DNA of 64,000 bases from Megaleporinus macrocephalus (taxonomy: Eukaryota; Chordata; Actinopteri; Characiformes; Anostomidae). The stretch's first letter is position 1; each line of letters begins with the position of its first letter. Shown piece after piece: positions 33,727 to 45,217 of this stretch. The notes under the pieces were generated by a model that worked only from the letters and a program-made list of their open reading frames with translations, did not search any database and was not told the origin of the DNA. Location: the NCBI GenBank assembly GCA_021613375.1, contig CM038717.1, positions 44,164,531 to 44,228,530 on the forward strand, written 5' to 3'. A program made the translations under genes and the position numbers.

Positions 33727-33806
33727 GGCAGCAGTGGGATTCGAACCCACACCCTCCCGAACACACTGGAGCCTTAATTGAGCGCTGCTTGACCACGCTT
33801 TGCTGT
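33727..33806 (-). pseudogene. tRNA-Leu(AAG) pseudogene
   Basis: Read on the minus strand, the sequence ends in GTGGGTTCGAATCCCAC followed by TGCTGCC, a perfect T arm (B box) with acceptor 3' strand. Upstream is ATTAAGGCTCCAG, matching the anticodon arm of vertebrate tRNA-Leu(AAG), with anticodon AAG complementary to 33773-33775. TGTTCGGGAG fills the place of the long variable arm typical of Leu. The D arm is damaged: about 8 bases including the conserved GG region are missing compared with tRNA-Leu, so the A box is broken and the gene should not work. It could be a lone tRNA pseudogene or the head of a tRNA-derived SINE. Confidence 0.8.
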
Positions 33807-33809
33807 CCG

Positions 33810-34830
33810 AAGTATACCCGAGTAAGCATCTCTGAGAGTGAGAACTGGAATTCCCTGCTTTCCCATTTCCTAATGTTTCCAAAGTGCAGCCAATGAGACA
33901 AACTGTTTCATACGACTCAGTGAAAGTGACTCAGTCTGTAGGAACATGAAGGAGAAGCTGATTCTCACTGTTTCTCCGAAGTTGAGTCCTTGTAGCTCTG
34001 GAGCTCGTCCACACTTTGGCTCTTTGTTTTCTCGTGTCTTCTCCACATAATCTCAGCTTTTTATTTTAAACTCAAGACTCTTGGGTCATTTGATGGTCCA
34101 CAGTTTAAAGCCCTGAGCTGTGGCAACGCTGCCCATCAAACTGTTAATCATCTGAAAGCCCCCTAAGAGGGGGAACGTGGTGCTTCTCCTGCCTGGAAAT
34201 CTGCTGATTCCCAGCCAACAGAGAGTGAGAGAGCTGGAGAACCTTCTGGCAGAGAAGCCCAGCTGCTCTGTTTATACCTGACTGATATATCATCATAACA
34301 ATAACAGCTCTACTCCGTACGACCTGAATCCTCATGACGACAGGATTTAACACAGTAACTCCTCAACAGTATAAACATCACTCGGACGGTATATGGAGGA
34401 TATTTTTAGTAATAATGATACGCATCACTCTGTAGTCGTGTAGTTGACTGATAGTTATAGGGCTTTATTATACTGCAGTGCAGCTACACTGAGGTGAAGG
34501 TTTCCATCTGCGTCTTGTTTGTACTTGTACGTTAAAGAGATGCTTTATTGTGATTTGTGACACTTTTTGACATCAAAACAACCAGAAAACGTCAGTCGTG
34601 CAAACTCAAACCTGTCCATATGGAGTGTAAATCAGACGTGTTATATAACTGGTTGTATAACTGTGACATAAATTATTCAATTATGTAATTACTGTATCTT
34701 GGAACTGAAGGATGAGAACACTAATCAGATAAATCATAGCGGGGCTGTAAACAATCTTCTGTGCGGTCGTTTCTTAGATTTATTTAATGTTACACCAATG
34801 TTTACAAAGAGGAAGAAATAAATATCCATA
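33810..34830. other. No gene seen
   Basis: Apparently single-copy intronic sequence between the tRNA pseudogene and the (TA)n tract. Confidence 0.45.
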
Positions 34831-34835
34831 TACCC

Positions 34836-34836
<1 letters not shown>

Positions 34837-34900
<64 letters not shown>
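34837..34900. repeat. (TA)n microsatellite
   Basis: About 32 uninterrupted TA dinucleotides. The Tyr-Ile repeat frames on the minus strand are artefacts. Confidence 0.98.
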
Positions 34901-34902
<2 letters not shown>

Positions 34903-34944
34903 CATATAAACCATAAAGGTTGTGTAAACAATGTTGTCCATACA

Positions 34945-36105
34945 AGCCAACAAGTTAGCAGTCATTCAGATATACCTACAAGTTAGCAGTTGTCCACGTG
35001 AGCTAACAAGGTAGCAGTCATCCACATGTTCTAGTAAGTTAGCAGTCGTCCACGTGAGCTAACAAGTTAGCAGTCATGGACATATGCTAATAAGTTAGCA
35101 GTCATCCACCTGAGCTAACAAGGTAGCAGTCATCCACATGTTCTAGTAAGTTAGCAGTCATGCACATATGCTAACAAGTTAGCAGTCATCCACCTGAGCT
35201 AACAAGTCAGCAGTCATCCACATGTTTTAGTAAGTTAGCTGTCGTCTACTTGATCTAACAAATTAGGAGTCGTCCTCTTGAGCTAACAAGCTACCAGCTA
35301 TTCACATGAGCTAACAAGTTTAACAAGTTAGCAGTCATCCACAGGAGCTAACAAGTTAGCAGTCATCCACATGTCATCCACTCCAAGTAAGCAGTCATCC
35401 ACTTGATCTAACAAGTTAGGAGTTGTCCACTTGAGCTAACAAGTTAGCAGTCATCCATGTGAGCTAGCAAGTTAGCAGTCATGCACATATGCTAATAAGT
35501 TAGCAGTCATCCACCTGAGCTAACAAGTTAGCAGTCATCCACATATTTTAGTAAGTTAGCTGTCGTCTACTTGATCTAACAAATTAGGAGTCGTCCACTT
35601 GAGCTAACAAGCTAGCAGCCATTCACATGAGCTAACAAGTTTAACAAGTTAGCAGTCGTCCACAGGAGCTAACAAGTTAGCAGTCATCCACATGTTTTAG
35701 TAAATAAGCAGTGGTCCACTTGATCTAACAAGTTAGGAGTCGTCCACTTGAGCTAACAAGTGTAACAAGTTGGCAGTCGTCCAGATAAACTAACAAGTTA
35801 GCAGTCATCCACATGAGCTAGCAAGTTAGCAGTCATGCACATATGCTAACAAGTTAGATGTCCACTTGAGCTAACAAGTTAGCAGTCATCCACATGAGCT
35901 AACAAGTGTAACAAGTTGGCAGTCGTCTAGATAAACTAACAAGTTAGCAGTCATCCACATGAGCTAGCAAGTTAGCAGTCATGCACATATGCTAATAAGT
36001 TAGCAGTCATCCACCTGAGCTAACAAGTTAGCAGTCATCCACATGTTCTAGTAAGTTAGCAGTCATCCACTTGTGCTAACAAATTAGTACTCAATCATAT
36101 GCTCA
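34945..36105. repeat. 28-bp minisatellite with GCTAAC-aa-GTTAGC dyad, array 1
   Basis: Unit GAGCTAACAAGTTAGCAGTC + ATCCACAT, about 40 copies with many variants. GCTAAC and GTTAGC are complementary hexamers separated by two bases, so each unit carries a 14-bp dyad. A multi-unit block (with AAGTGTAACAAGTTGGCAGT then ATAAACTAACAAG and ATGCACATATGCTAA) appears twice, at about 35755 and 35905. Confidence 0.95.
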
Positions 36106-36646
36106 TATGCCCTAGCTCATGTTGATGACTGCAAAGACACTATGTCCTCTGGATGACTGACTTGTTTTTCATTGGACAGTGATGATATAATTAATTAATA
36201 AACTAATCAACAGCCATCGCACTGTGTAATTCTCCAGTTGTATTCACCACAGCACTTTTACAGGACCCTACCGAGTCCACTACAGACCCCCGATAAGAAG
36301 GAACAGGTGGGTCCTGCATCGTGACCTTCTTCATAACAATCTCCTATTGTAGTGGCTCTGTGCACTCTGGCATGTTCCCCGTCTAATTTTAGAGCCGTTT
36401 GAAGCTTGTGGCTCTGCTGGCATCCCATTCCTCCTCACCTCTATCGCTCCTCTTGTCCTCCACACCTCAGAACTTCGCCTCTTCAGTGTTACGCTGAACC
36501 TGTGAGGCAAACAGAGCTGATACGTAATGGTAGCTTCCTAGCGTGAACCAGCGAACAATCATTAAAAACCGTGTTGAGTTGTTTAGTTATTTCAGACAGT
36601 CTAGGTTTTGTGGTCTCCGATGCTGTCTGATGCACTGTTGTCTTTA
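36106..36646. other. No gene seen; MITE end
   Basis: A lone right end of the 254-bp MITE (TTTTTCATTGGACAGTGATG) is at about 36168-36190. The remainder is single-copy. Confidence 0.45.
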
Positions 36647-37938
36647 AAGTGGACCGAATTGTTGGTACCCTTCCGTTAAAGAAAGAAAATCTCACTTAAA
36701 TACTTAAATAACCTGAAACTGACAAACGTAATAAGAAATATAACTTAACTGAAGATCAATCAGACATTGCTTTCGAATTGTAGTTCAAAAGAATCATTTT
36801 AAACAACAAACTAATGAAACTGGCCTGGATAATGATGGTACCCTTAACTTAATATTTGGTTGCACAACCATTTGAGGCAATCAAGTGATAGCTGTAACAC
36901 TCAGTGAGACTTCTGCACCTGTCCATAGGTATGTTGGCCCACTCCTCGTCAGCAAACTGCACCAGCGGTCTCAGGTCTGAGAGGTTCTTCTTCAGACTTC
37001 AGCTCCTTCCACAGATGCTCAATAGGATTTAGATCAGGGCTCATAGAAGGCTACTTCAGAACAGTCCACTGCTTTGCTCTTAGGCATTCTTGGATGTTTT
37101 TAGTGGTGTGTTTTGGGTCATTATCCTATTGAAAGACCTGTAACTGAGACCAAGCTTCCTGACACCAGGTGGCACATTTGGCTCCAGATACAATATTCTG
37201 TTATTGGTATGCCTCTGTGAACATAGAGCTGATGTCATTTGCCAAATATCTCCAGGTTTGTCTCATCTGTCCAAATGACATTGTCCCAGAAGCTTTGTGG
37301 CTGGTCTACAGTGGTTTCCTCCTACTCTGTAGTTTTTTATTAAGTCCACTCACCTCTACTCTCGTTGGAAGCTGTTCTGTGATCTTTGGTTACCAGTCGT
37401 ATTATCCGTTTCTTCAATTTGTCATGACTTTTTCTCTCGCAGCCATGTCCAAGGAGGTCGGCTACAGTCTTGTAGACCTTAAACTTCTGAGTAATATATG
37501 CAGCTGTAGTAACAGGAACATCAAACTGCTCAGAGATTATCTTGTAGCCTTTGCCTGTAACATTTTGGTTTATAATTTTGTTTCTAATCTCCTGAGATGA
37601 CTCTCTACTTAGCTTTCTGTGCTCCATGTTTAGTGAGGTATACACCATCATGCCAAAAAAGGGTGACTGTTGTTCACCCTTTAAATAGGCAGAACTTGGA
37701 AGACACCTGTGATGCTAATAGCAGGACAGCCTTAGTTTAACACGACCACCATTTTTATTAGCTTGTTGTTTAAAATGATTCTGTTGAACCACAATTCAAA
37801 AGCAATGTCTGATATTCATGAGTTGATGTTCATAAATTTGTATTTATGATTACTTTGGTCAGTTTTAATTAATTTGAGTGACCATTGAGGTTTTTCTTTC
37901 TTTAATGGACGGGTACCAACAATTTTGTCCACGCATGT
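36647..37938 (-). mobile_element. Tc1-like transposon, ~1.29 kb, deleted
   Basis: The inverted ends are recognisable. Left: GTGGACCGAATTGTTGGTAC from about 36649. Right: complement of GTGGACAAAATTGTTGGTAC, ending near 37935. Both continue into TTAAAGAAAGAAAA. The ends abut TA-containing sequence as expected for Tc1/mariner. It contains a broken minus-strand transposase. Confidence 0.92.
36880..37627 (-). pseudogene. Tc1-like transposase pseudogene
   Basis: Minus-strand cut-and-paste transposase remnant. The first ~96 residues (37340-37627) start MEHRKLSRESSQEIRNKII and form the paired-like helix-turn-helix that binds the inverted ends. A region equivalent to the second DNA-binding helix bundle is missing. 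After stops and a frame change, WDNVIWTDETNLE (around 37255-37300) gives the first catalytic Asp. An in-frame TAG (37126-37128) sits just before DNDPKHTTKN, the second Asp block. SPDLNPIEHLWKEL (about 36995-37040) carries the catalytic Glu. Stops, frameshifts and an internal deletion make it non-functional. The 143-codon open frame on the opposite strand is antisense and meaningless. Confidence 0.92.
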
Positions 37939-38905
37939 ATGTTAGCATAGCTAACTGCCCAGATAGCAAGAGGATGGTGGGCCACTGTTGGTTCGTTTAC
38001 AGCAATTCTGGAGGCTCACTGGCTTTAATCACTCGTTTTCCACCCACAGTCTAGTTTAATTGTTTTTCTTTCATTTCTTTCTTTTTGTTTAGTAAGTCAT
38101 TTTAATGGCAATATCACAAATTAAGCCATTTACAGCTGTAAATAAACAGCATAATGTTAGCAACAGCACTCTCAACATAATCATTTCATTTCAGGCATAA
38201 TTGTTTTAGTTGGTTGTAATATTTTGCATTTAAAACCTGTTTGAGAAGATTTTTAAATAATTATTTAAGTGACCGTTGTGGGTTTTTCTTTCTTTAATAA
38301 ATGGTTACCAAGAATTTTGTCCACGTGTGTATGTTAGCATAGCTAACTGCCCAGATAGCAAAAGGATGGTGGACCACTGTTGGTTCGTTTACAGTAATTC
38401 TGGAGACTCACTGGCTTTAATCACTCGTTTTCCACTCACAGTCTAGTTTAATTGTTTTTCTTTCATTTCTTTCTTTTTGTTTAGTAAGTCATTTTAATTG
38501 CAATATCACAACACAACAGCATAATGTTAGCAACAGCATTGTCAACAAAATCATTTCATTTCAGGCGTGGTTGTTTTAGTTAGTTGATTTAAAACCTGTT
38601 TGAGAAGATTTAAAAATAATTATTTAAGTGACCGTTATGGGTTTTTCTTTCTTTAATAAATGGTTACCAACAATTTTATCTATGTGTGTATGTTAGCATA
38701 GCTAACTGCCTAGGTAGCAACAGGATGGTGGACCAATGTCCAATATTTACTGCAATTCTGAAGACTCACTGGCTATTTTCACTCATTTTCCACTCACAGT
38801 ATAGTTTAATTGTCTTTTATTCATTTCTTTCTGTTCATTTTGCAAATTATTTTAATGTCATTATCACAAATTAAGCCATTTTCTGCTGTAAAACTCTTCT
38901 GAGCA
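37867..38905 (+). repeat. Triplicated segment: transposon right end plus flank
   Basis: Three direct copies with landmark GTGACC at 37878, 38269 and 38628 (spacing 391 and 359 bp). Each starts inside the Tc1 right terminus (TTTTTCTTTCTTTAAT...ACCAACAATTTTGTCCAC), crosses its end and continues into ~300 bp of flank with TGTTAGCATAGCTAACTGCC. So the duplication happened after the transposon inserted. The third copy is the most diverged or truncated. Confidence 0.92.
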
Positions 38906-39354
38906 GATTTAAAACTAGTCAGACCTCATGTGAAGGGCAGTAATCTGGGTGGTCCGAGGGTGGACCAGCAGTGGCAGCGGGGTGTTGACCTTATCAAACC
39001 AACAGACCGATATAAGCTCACTATCTGGGTGTAGCAGCCATCTTTAAGCCTGAGTCTGTCCATAATGCATTCTGTGTTTATAAACGTGTGTCATACAGTG
39101 TTAGAAACCACACAATCACTTCTGTCAGGGATTACCAGAGAATTAGACACAGATTTAGGCATGTAGTTAGCACCATGCTAATTCCTCCCTTACCCTTTAG
39201 CATGTCCCGATGAACTGACTAATTCATTTCATCTACTGTTTTTATTTCATTATAAAATTAAAATGATTAAATGTTTTAATAATATATAAGCTTAGCGAAC
39301 CCACTGTGCTGTGATTGAAAGGTTGTATATAAAAGTTGTAAAGTGTGTTATCAG
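38906..39354. other. No gene seen; short dispersed repeat
   Basis: About 38948-38995 matches 5605-5665 (GGTGGTCCGAGGGTGGA, GTG-TGACCTTA). The rest is single-copy. Confidence 0.5.
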
Positions 39355-40118
39355 TCATCAACACGAGCTAACATGTTAGCAGTCATCCACATGAGCTAAC
39401 GTGCTAGCTGTCATGTCCACATGAGCTAAAAAGTTAGCAGTCATCCACATGAGCTAAAAAGTTAGCGCTCATTCACTTGAGCTAAAAAGTTAGCAATTGT
39501 CTACATGATGAGCTAACAGGTTAGCAGTTGTCCACATGAGCTAAAAAGTTAGCAGTTGTCCACATTAGCTAAAAAGTTAGCGCTCATTCACTTGAGCTAA
39601 AAAGTTAGCAATTGTCTACATGATGAGCTAACAGGTTAGCAGTTGTCCACATGAGCTAAAAAGTTAGCAGCTGTCCACATGAGCTAACAAGTTAGTTGTC
39701 GTCCACGTGAGATAACAAGTTAGCAATCGTCCACATGAGAAGCTAACAAGTTAGTAATCGTCCACATGATGAGCTAACAAGTTAGCAGTCGTCCTCATGA
39801 TCAGCTAACAATTTAGCAATCGTCCACATGATGAGCTAACAAGTTAGCAGTTGTCCACATAATCAGCTAACAAGTTAGTAGTCGTCCTCATGATCAGCTA
39901 GCAAGTTAGCAGTCGTCCTCATGATCAGCTAACAAGTTAGTAGTCGTCCTCATGATCAGCTAGCAAGTTAGCAGTCGTCCTCATGATCAGCTAACAAGTT
40001 AGCAGTCATCTTCATGATCAGCTAACAAGTTAGCAGTCATCTTCATGATCAACTAACAAGTTAGCAGTCGTCTTCATGATCAGCTAACAAGTTAGCAATC
40101 GTCCACATGAGCTAACAG
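39355..40118. repeat. 28/31-bp minisatellite with GCTAAC/GTTAGC dyad, array 2
   Basis: Same family as 34945-36105. Early units use GAGCTAAAAAGTTAGCAGT; later units are 31 bp with an added ATC/GAT (ATGATCAGCTAACAAGTTAG + CAGTCGTCCTC) that extends the palindromic character. About 26 copies. Confidence 0.95.
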
Positions 40119-40478
40119 GCTGTGATTGAAAGGAAAGTTCCAGAAGAACATTTCCTCCAGTTTCAGTCCTCTGGAGAACGCCGCTCTATATTTGGCCAAA
40201 GCTTCAGAGTTCATCTGGACGCTCCACTAAAACAGTAGGTCTTATATGGTAATGTCTGGTCAGACCACTTCCGAGGGAATACATGTTATTCCCACCGTTC
40301 CCTGCTGTCGTGCTAATCCTGCTGTGTTTGGCTCCACAAGAAACGAAATGACTCCTAATCATCTTTACAGCAGACGTAATATCTTAGTGGTGTTTTTGTA
40401 AAGTCAGATGTGGATCTTCTCTCAGAGAGCTCGGTTAGTTATTAATAACGCCTCTTCTGTTTGAGCTGTATAAATAAT

Positions 40479-40625
40479 GTAGAGACTCGAGAGGAAAGCG
40501 CCTCCGTACTTGGACAGCAGTTTAACAGGGACGCCGTCCATTTGCTGGTCCAGGATGAGCTCTGTGTTTCCAGAATGTTCCTTCAGCTGATCCACTAACT
40601 GACAGCACTCTGTGAGATTCTCTTC
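40479..40625 (-). CDS. Unidentified coding-like tract, possible exon or gene fragment
   Basis: The minus strand reads open from before 40646 through 40479 with a sharp rise in G/C at third codon positions compared with the AT-rich surroundings. The translation includes ENLTECCQLVDQLKEHSGNT, then ELILDQQMDGVPVKLLSKYG and GAFLSSLY. It looks like genuine soluble, partly helical protein, but I do not recognise the family. A pyrimidine-rich stretch (TTTTCTCCTC) lies just upstream in the minus sense; AG near 40624 could be an acceptor. No good donor is seen at the other end; the frame continues 18 codons to a TGA with AT-rich codons. It may be an exon of an antisense gene nested in the TMEM38B intron, or a pseudogene fragment. 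Confidence 0.35.
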
Positions 40626-40729
40626 AATGTCGTGTGAGGAGAAAACTATAGCAGCACTAATGCTAACTGTATTTATTTATTCATGATAATATATTAGCTT
40701 TGTTTATGCTTAATATTAACTGTATTCGT

Positions 40730-41440
40730 TTATTCATGATATGTTCAACTTTTTAATGCTACCTTAATGTTTAACCTTATTTATAAATGCTAACTTTATA
40801 ACTACATTCATAACTTATTAAGGCAAAATTATAAATGCTAACCTTCAGTTAAAGCTAGATAATGCATTTTATTAATGTTACCTTAGGAACTTGTTAGATT
40901 TATTATAATTTTATTCATCGTAGCGTTAACCTTGTTAATACTAGTATAACTTTCTGGGTGCTGATTCTGATAATGCTAAATTATCAACTTTATGCTAACT
41001 TCTGAATGCTATTCTTACTCAATTAAAGCTATAGTATCCACTTTAATAATAATGTTTTATCTCTATCAAACTTATTAGCTTTATTATAATTTTATTCATC
41101 GTAACGTTAACTTTATTAATACTAGCATAACTTTCTATATGCTAATTCTATTAATGCTAAATGATCAACTTTATTTATGCTAACTTCTGAATGCTATTCT
41201 TACTCAATTAAAGCTAGATTATCCACTTTAATAATAATGTTTTATCTCTATTAAACGTATTAGCTTTATTATAATTTTATTCATCATAACTTTACCTTTG
41301 TTAATGATAATATAGCAAATGCTAACCTAACCCAATTAATGCTAAATTCTTGACTTTACTGATAACTTTTGACATCTAAGCATTAACGTAACGTATTAAC
41401 GCTCTATTATAACTATTAAATGCTTATCAAATTGCTAGTT
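40730..41440. repeat. AT-rich tandem repeat, ~175-191-bp unit, about three copies
   Basis: TATTATAATTTTATTCATC recurs at 40901, 41092 and 41267. Between them are shared blocks TTAATACTAG-ATAACTTTCT and CTTCTGAATGCTATTCTTAC. Confidence 0.85.
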
Positions 41441-41490
41441 GGTTCACAGGGGGGCTGGAGCCTATCCCAGGATGATAACCTTAATTGTGG
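41441..41490 (+). repeat. Small fragment of the 43-kb dispersed element
   Basis: CACAGGGGGGCTGGAGCCTA resembles the CACGGGGGGGCTGAAGCC segment at 43130-43147. Confidence 0.55.
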
Positions 41491-43080
41491 TTTATCTAAT
41501 ATGTAAATAAGCATCTTTACTAACATGGTGTCTCCTTAACTTTGATAATGTTAACTTATTTATCAATTATACCAACTCATTATTTTAATAGTAGTTTTAA
41601 TAAAAAAAGTAATAATAGTTTTAAGGTAGTTTGGTAACTTTACACAACATAAAGTGGTGTTTGAGGTCTTGGGCCTCCTTAAACCTTGGTCAAAAGTGAC
41701 CCGACTGAGCTTTTATTTTTATTAAATTTTTTAAATTAAAAGAAACTTTCTTATTTTCCTTTACATTTTAATTACTTCCTTTAATTAATCCTGATATCAG
41801 TTTTATTATTTACTTTATTAATAAAAATCATGTTTGTGTCACTGCCTTCTAACACACACCATGGCTCCGAATTAGCCCTTATGTGTTCACTATAGAGTTT
41901 AGTAGGAACTGTTGATGTTTGTAAACATATGCAGGCAGGAACATATTTAAAAACACTATTTTTCTTCATGAAGGAAATAAACAAGAATTAAAATAATGAT
42001 TTAAGATAATAATAATGATAATTGATTAATAAACTGATTTTAATAGATTTACCAAAGAGACACTCAGCACTACATACAATAAGATAGGAAATAAATACGG
42101 GTCAGGTTTTACCCATGTTGCACACTAGATGGGGTTTGCTTAGTTTGTACATTAAAGGGTTAATGGAGTTGGATTCCTCAGAGGTGGGAAATTCCTCATA
42201 GAAGAGTGAATTCTTCACTATCACTGCTCTGCCAAGAAGCCCAGATTATTTTGTTATTACAAACACATGGAAATGTTTGTGGTCAGCGCCAGGCTGTCCA
42301 TGCCGTCTGGCCAGCTCTTTGTATTTGCTGGTATTTGTCAGACAAATGAGCTCCCAGCCAAAATCATGCGGGACGGAACTCTCTAGAGAGGTCTGCATTG
42401 TGTTGGGATTGTGGTATCGTGAGCTCACGTTTGGAGAAGTTAAGGTCTGTTTGGCTGCTTAACTGAATGCCCTCTAAAGTCAGACATACTCTGTGTGAAT
42501 TTTAAAAATCTTTGTTTTTTCTTTACTGTCATAAGCTCGGGGTAACCTGACGTCCCCTTTGTTCTTCTACTCGATGGTTTTGAATATTTCAGGGTTTCAC
42601 GTACATCTAACTAAGTACCAATACGTCCAAATGAGCATATGTCACGCCTGGCCCTGTTTCTTTCACTGTCTGATCTTATTTCCATGTGCTTCTGTTTGTT
42701 TTGGTTTCCTAGCTCCTCCCTGTCACCGCCCTTTTGACACCCTCTTTATTTGTGCTTAGCTTGTGGCTCCTCCCCTTTCCAGGTGTTTGTTGTCCCTCCT
42801 TGTGTATTTGTACCCCTGTATTTGCTGCTGGTCCTGGCCTGGTTTGGTTTGGCTGGTTACCTGAATGTCCTCCAAAGTCAGACATACACTGTAGGTGTGT
42901 CCAAAAGTGTCTACTAAATCAGTAGGTACTAGATTGGAGCCAGTACATACTGCTCGAGTGGTAGAGTAGTAGGCAATTTCAGTACATGAAGGTTTAGAAT
43001 CAGACCTCAGATCTCAGACATATTATATGTCCTCCATCTTACCAATGTTCTGTGACCCAAGACATCAGACCTCAACTGTG
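41491..43080. other. No gene seen; scattered duplicated fragments
   Basis: 42310-42430 (GTCAGACAAATGAGCTC, GCGGGACGGAA) has a second copy at 44350-44470. AGTCAGACATAC occurs at 42479 and 42876, with a 390-bp pyrimidine-rich piece (42490-42870) between. 42530-42600 recurs at 45587-45660 (GTCATAAGCT-GGGG, CTCGAT-GTTTT). These are dispersed families of unknown class. Confidence 0.5.
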
Positions 43081-43084
43081 TGCA

Positions 43085-43416
43085 TCCATCCATCCATTAT
43101 CTGCTGCTTAATCCCGCAGCCACAGGGTCACGGGGGGGCTGAAGCCATTCTCAGCATCAACGGGCGAAGGCGGGGTACACCATGGACAGTTTGCCAGTCC
43201 ATTGCATGGCCAACACACACACTCACTCACGCACTCACTCACACCTACGGGTAGTTTATGGTGACCAATCAACCTAACATGCATGTGTTTGGACTGTGGG
43301 AGGAAACTGGAGTACCCGGAGGAACCCACTCAGGCACGGGGAGAACATACACACTCCACACAGAACCACCCGGACCGGGAATCCAACCCAGATCATCTTA
43401 CTGTGAGGAGACAGTG
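43085..43416 (+). repeat. Dispersed element, longest copy in the window
   Basis: Runs from CATCCATCCATTATCTGCTG through CACGGGGGGGCTG, GCCAGTCCATTGCATGGCCA, (CACT)n-like text and GGAGAACATACACACTCCAC to ACCACTACACCACCGTACTG. Shorter relatives are at 1553-1628, 32395-32590 and 41441-41490. Its tail flows directly into the 20-bp minisatellite. Class uncertain; reminiscent of a fish SINE or the 3' end of a LINE. Confidence 0.85.
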
Positions 43417-43960
43417 CTGACCACTACACCACCGTACTGACCACTACACCACCGTACTGACCACTACACCACCTTACTAACCACTACACCACCATACTAA
43501 CCACTACACCACCATACTGACCACTACACCACCATACTAACCACTACACCACCATACTAACCACTACACCACCATACTGACCACTACACCACCATACTAA
43601 CCACTACACCAACATACTAACCACTACACCACCATACTAACCACTACACCACCATACTGACCACTACACCACCGTACTAACCACTACACCACCATACTAA
43701 CCACTACACCACCGTACTAACCACTACACCACCGTACTAACACTACACCACCATACTAACCACTACACCACCGTACTAACCACTACACCACCATACTAAC
43801 CACTACACCACCGTACTAACCACTACACCACCATACTAACCACTACACCACCGTACTAACACTACACCACTATACTAACCACTAAACCACCATACTAACC
43901 ACTACACCACCATACTAACCACTACACCACCATACTAACCACTACACCACCGTGCTAAAC
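43417..43960. repeat. 20-bp minisatellite, about 27 copies
   Basis: Unit CCACTACACCACCATACTAA with CATACT/CGTACT and CTAA/CTGA variants. The unit equals the tail of the dispersed element to its left. Confidence 0.97.
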
Positions 43961-44864
43961 ATCCCGTTATTCATTAAAAGCTCTATTTACTGACACTGTT
44001 TTAGATACTCTTTGAAATTTGAAAATTGAGTTCTTTGGTGACTTACGTTGTATGAAAACGTTTGCCGACCCTACGGACAGCACAGCTCTTCAGATAAAGC
44101 GGCTTCATTCAACATAACACGCTGTGAGCCGAGTACTGAGCAGCTCTGCTAACCACACTGTGCGTTCCAAAACCTGACTCACTCTTTCACTCCTCCACTG
44201 CCAGCTTGAGTCAGTTATTATTGTTATTATTGCATTTTCTCAGCTTACGTCACATGGGTGTCGGAGTATTGGTATCGGAGTACACAAACTTGATATTGCT
44301 CTGACTCCTGATAGCGGTATTGATGCATCCTTAAGCCTAACCCTGTAAATGGTGGTATCTGTCAGACGAATGACCTCTCAACCAAACCAGGCGGGACGGA
44401 AATCTTAATGAAGGTCTACAGCTCCACTGTTCATGTAGGCTACCCTCATATTGGGATGTGACACCACAAACTCCAAGAAATCAGCGTTTTTTAGTCTTTT
44501 CACAGTCCAAGACCAGTTTAGCACATCTGAAGCTAGTAGGCTAATATAGCTAACCGTAAACCTAGCTCTGTTAACTACATGCCTAGATACACCTTCTTCA
44601 AACTGTGTGGAGCTGTTTATTAAATCCCAAATAGAGATGCGTATGTGGTTTATGACACTTACATATACATATTATTTTCTATAAACATGGTCAAACATAG
44701 CATGGCTAAAAACAGTAGCAGCCGCTGTATTAGCTTAAACAGGAATTTCAGCACCAAAGTTTTGGCATAATTCAGTGGTGGATATGTTAACTAAGTCATT
44801 AACTAAGTCAGTCATGGTTTGATGTTAAATGCTTAATTTGCTAAGAAACTAGCTGACACAGATG
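43961..44864. other. No gene seen; possible hAT end
   Basis: 44245-44335 contains GTATTGGTATCGGAGTACAC and ATTGATGCATCCTTA, like the right end of a fish hAT-type element. 44350-44470 is the partner of 42310-42430. The rest is single-copy. Confidence 0.45.
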
Positions 44865-45217
44865 TTGTTTACAGTGGGGGTGAACACGGTGAACCAGGGG
44901 TCTACAACACAAATATAAAGAAAATTTTATTTAAATATTAAAACCAACAGTGAACCCAACTGGTGTGTCTCCTGAGTGTTTATATGAATGTTGATGGTAA
45001 AATCTGGAAAAAAATCTTACATTTTTAAGATATTTTGCCTCACAGCGAATGTATCCCTCCACCATGAATGGAGTTTAACACTGAAATCTTCTCTAAACTA
45101 TCATAAACAACGTCTCAGACATCAGACAGTGTATTTATAATCATTAACTGTAATGACCTTCTATGAGGGAGCTTTTAAAGTTGGACGTCTGGTTCCATTC
45201 ACCTCCACTGTGAACAA
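44865..45217 (+). mobile_element. MITE, complete copy, 353 bp
   Basis: Inverted ends: GTTTACAGTGGGGGTGAA (from 44867) and the complement of GTTCACAGTGGAGGTGAA (to about 45216). No coding sequence. Other copies are at 28535-28859 and 32136-33364. Confidence 0.85.

Noticed and set aside
37169..37600. 143-codon + strand frame
   Set aside because: Antisense of the Tc1 transposase pseudogene.
34945..40118. Regularly spaced repeats that might suggest a CRISPR array
   Set aside because: Units are contiguous and degenerate, without unique spacers, and the genome is a vertebrate's.
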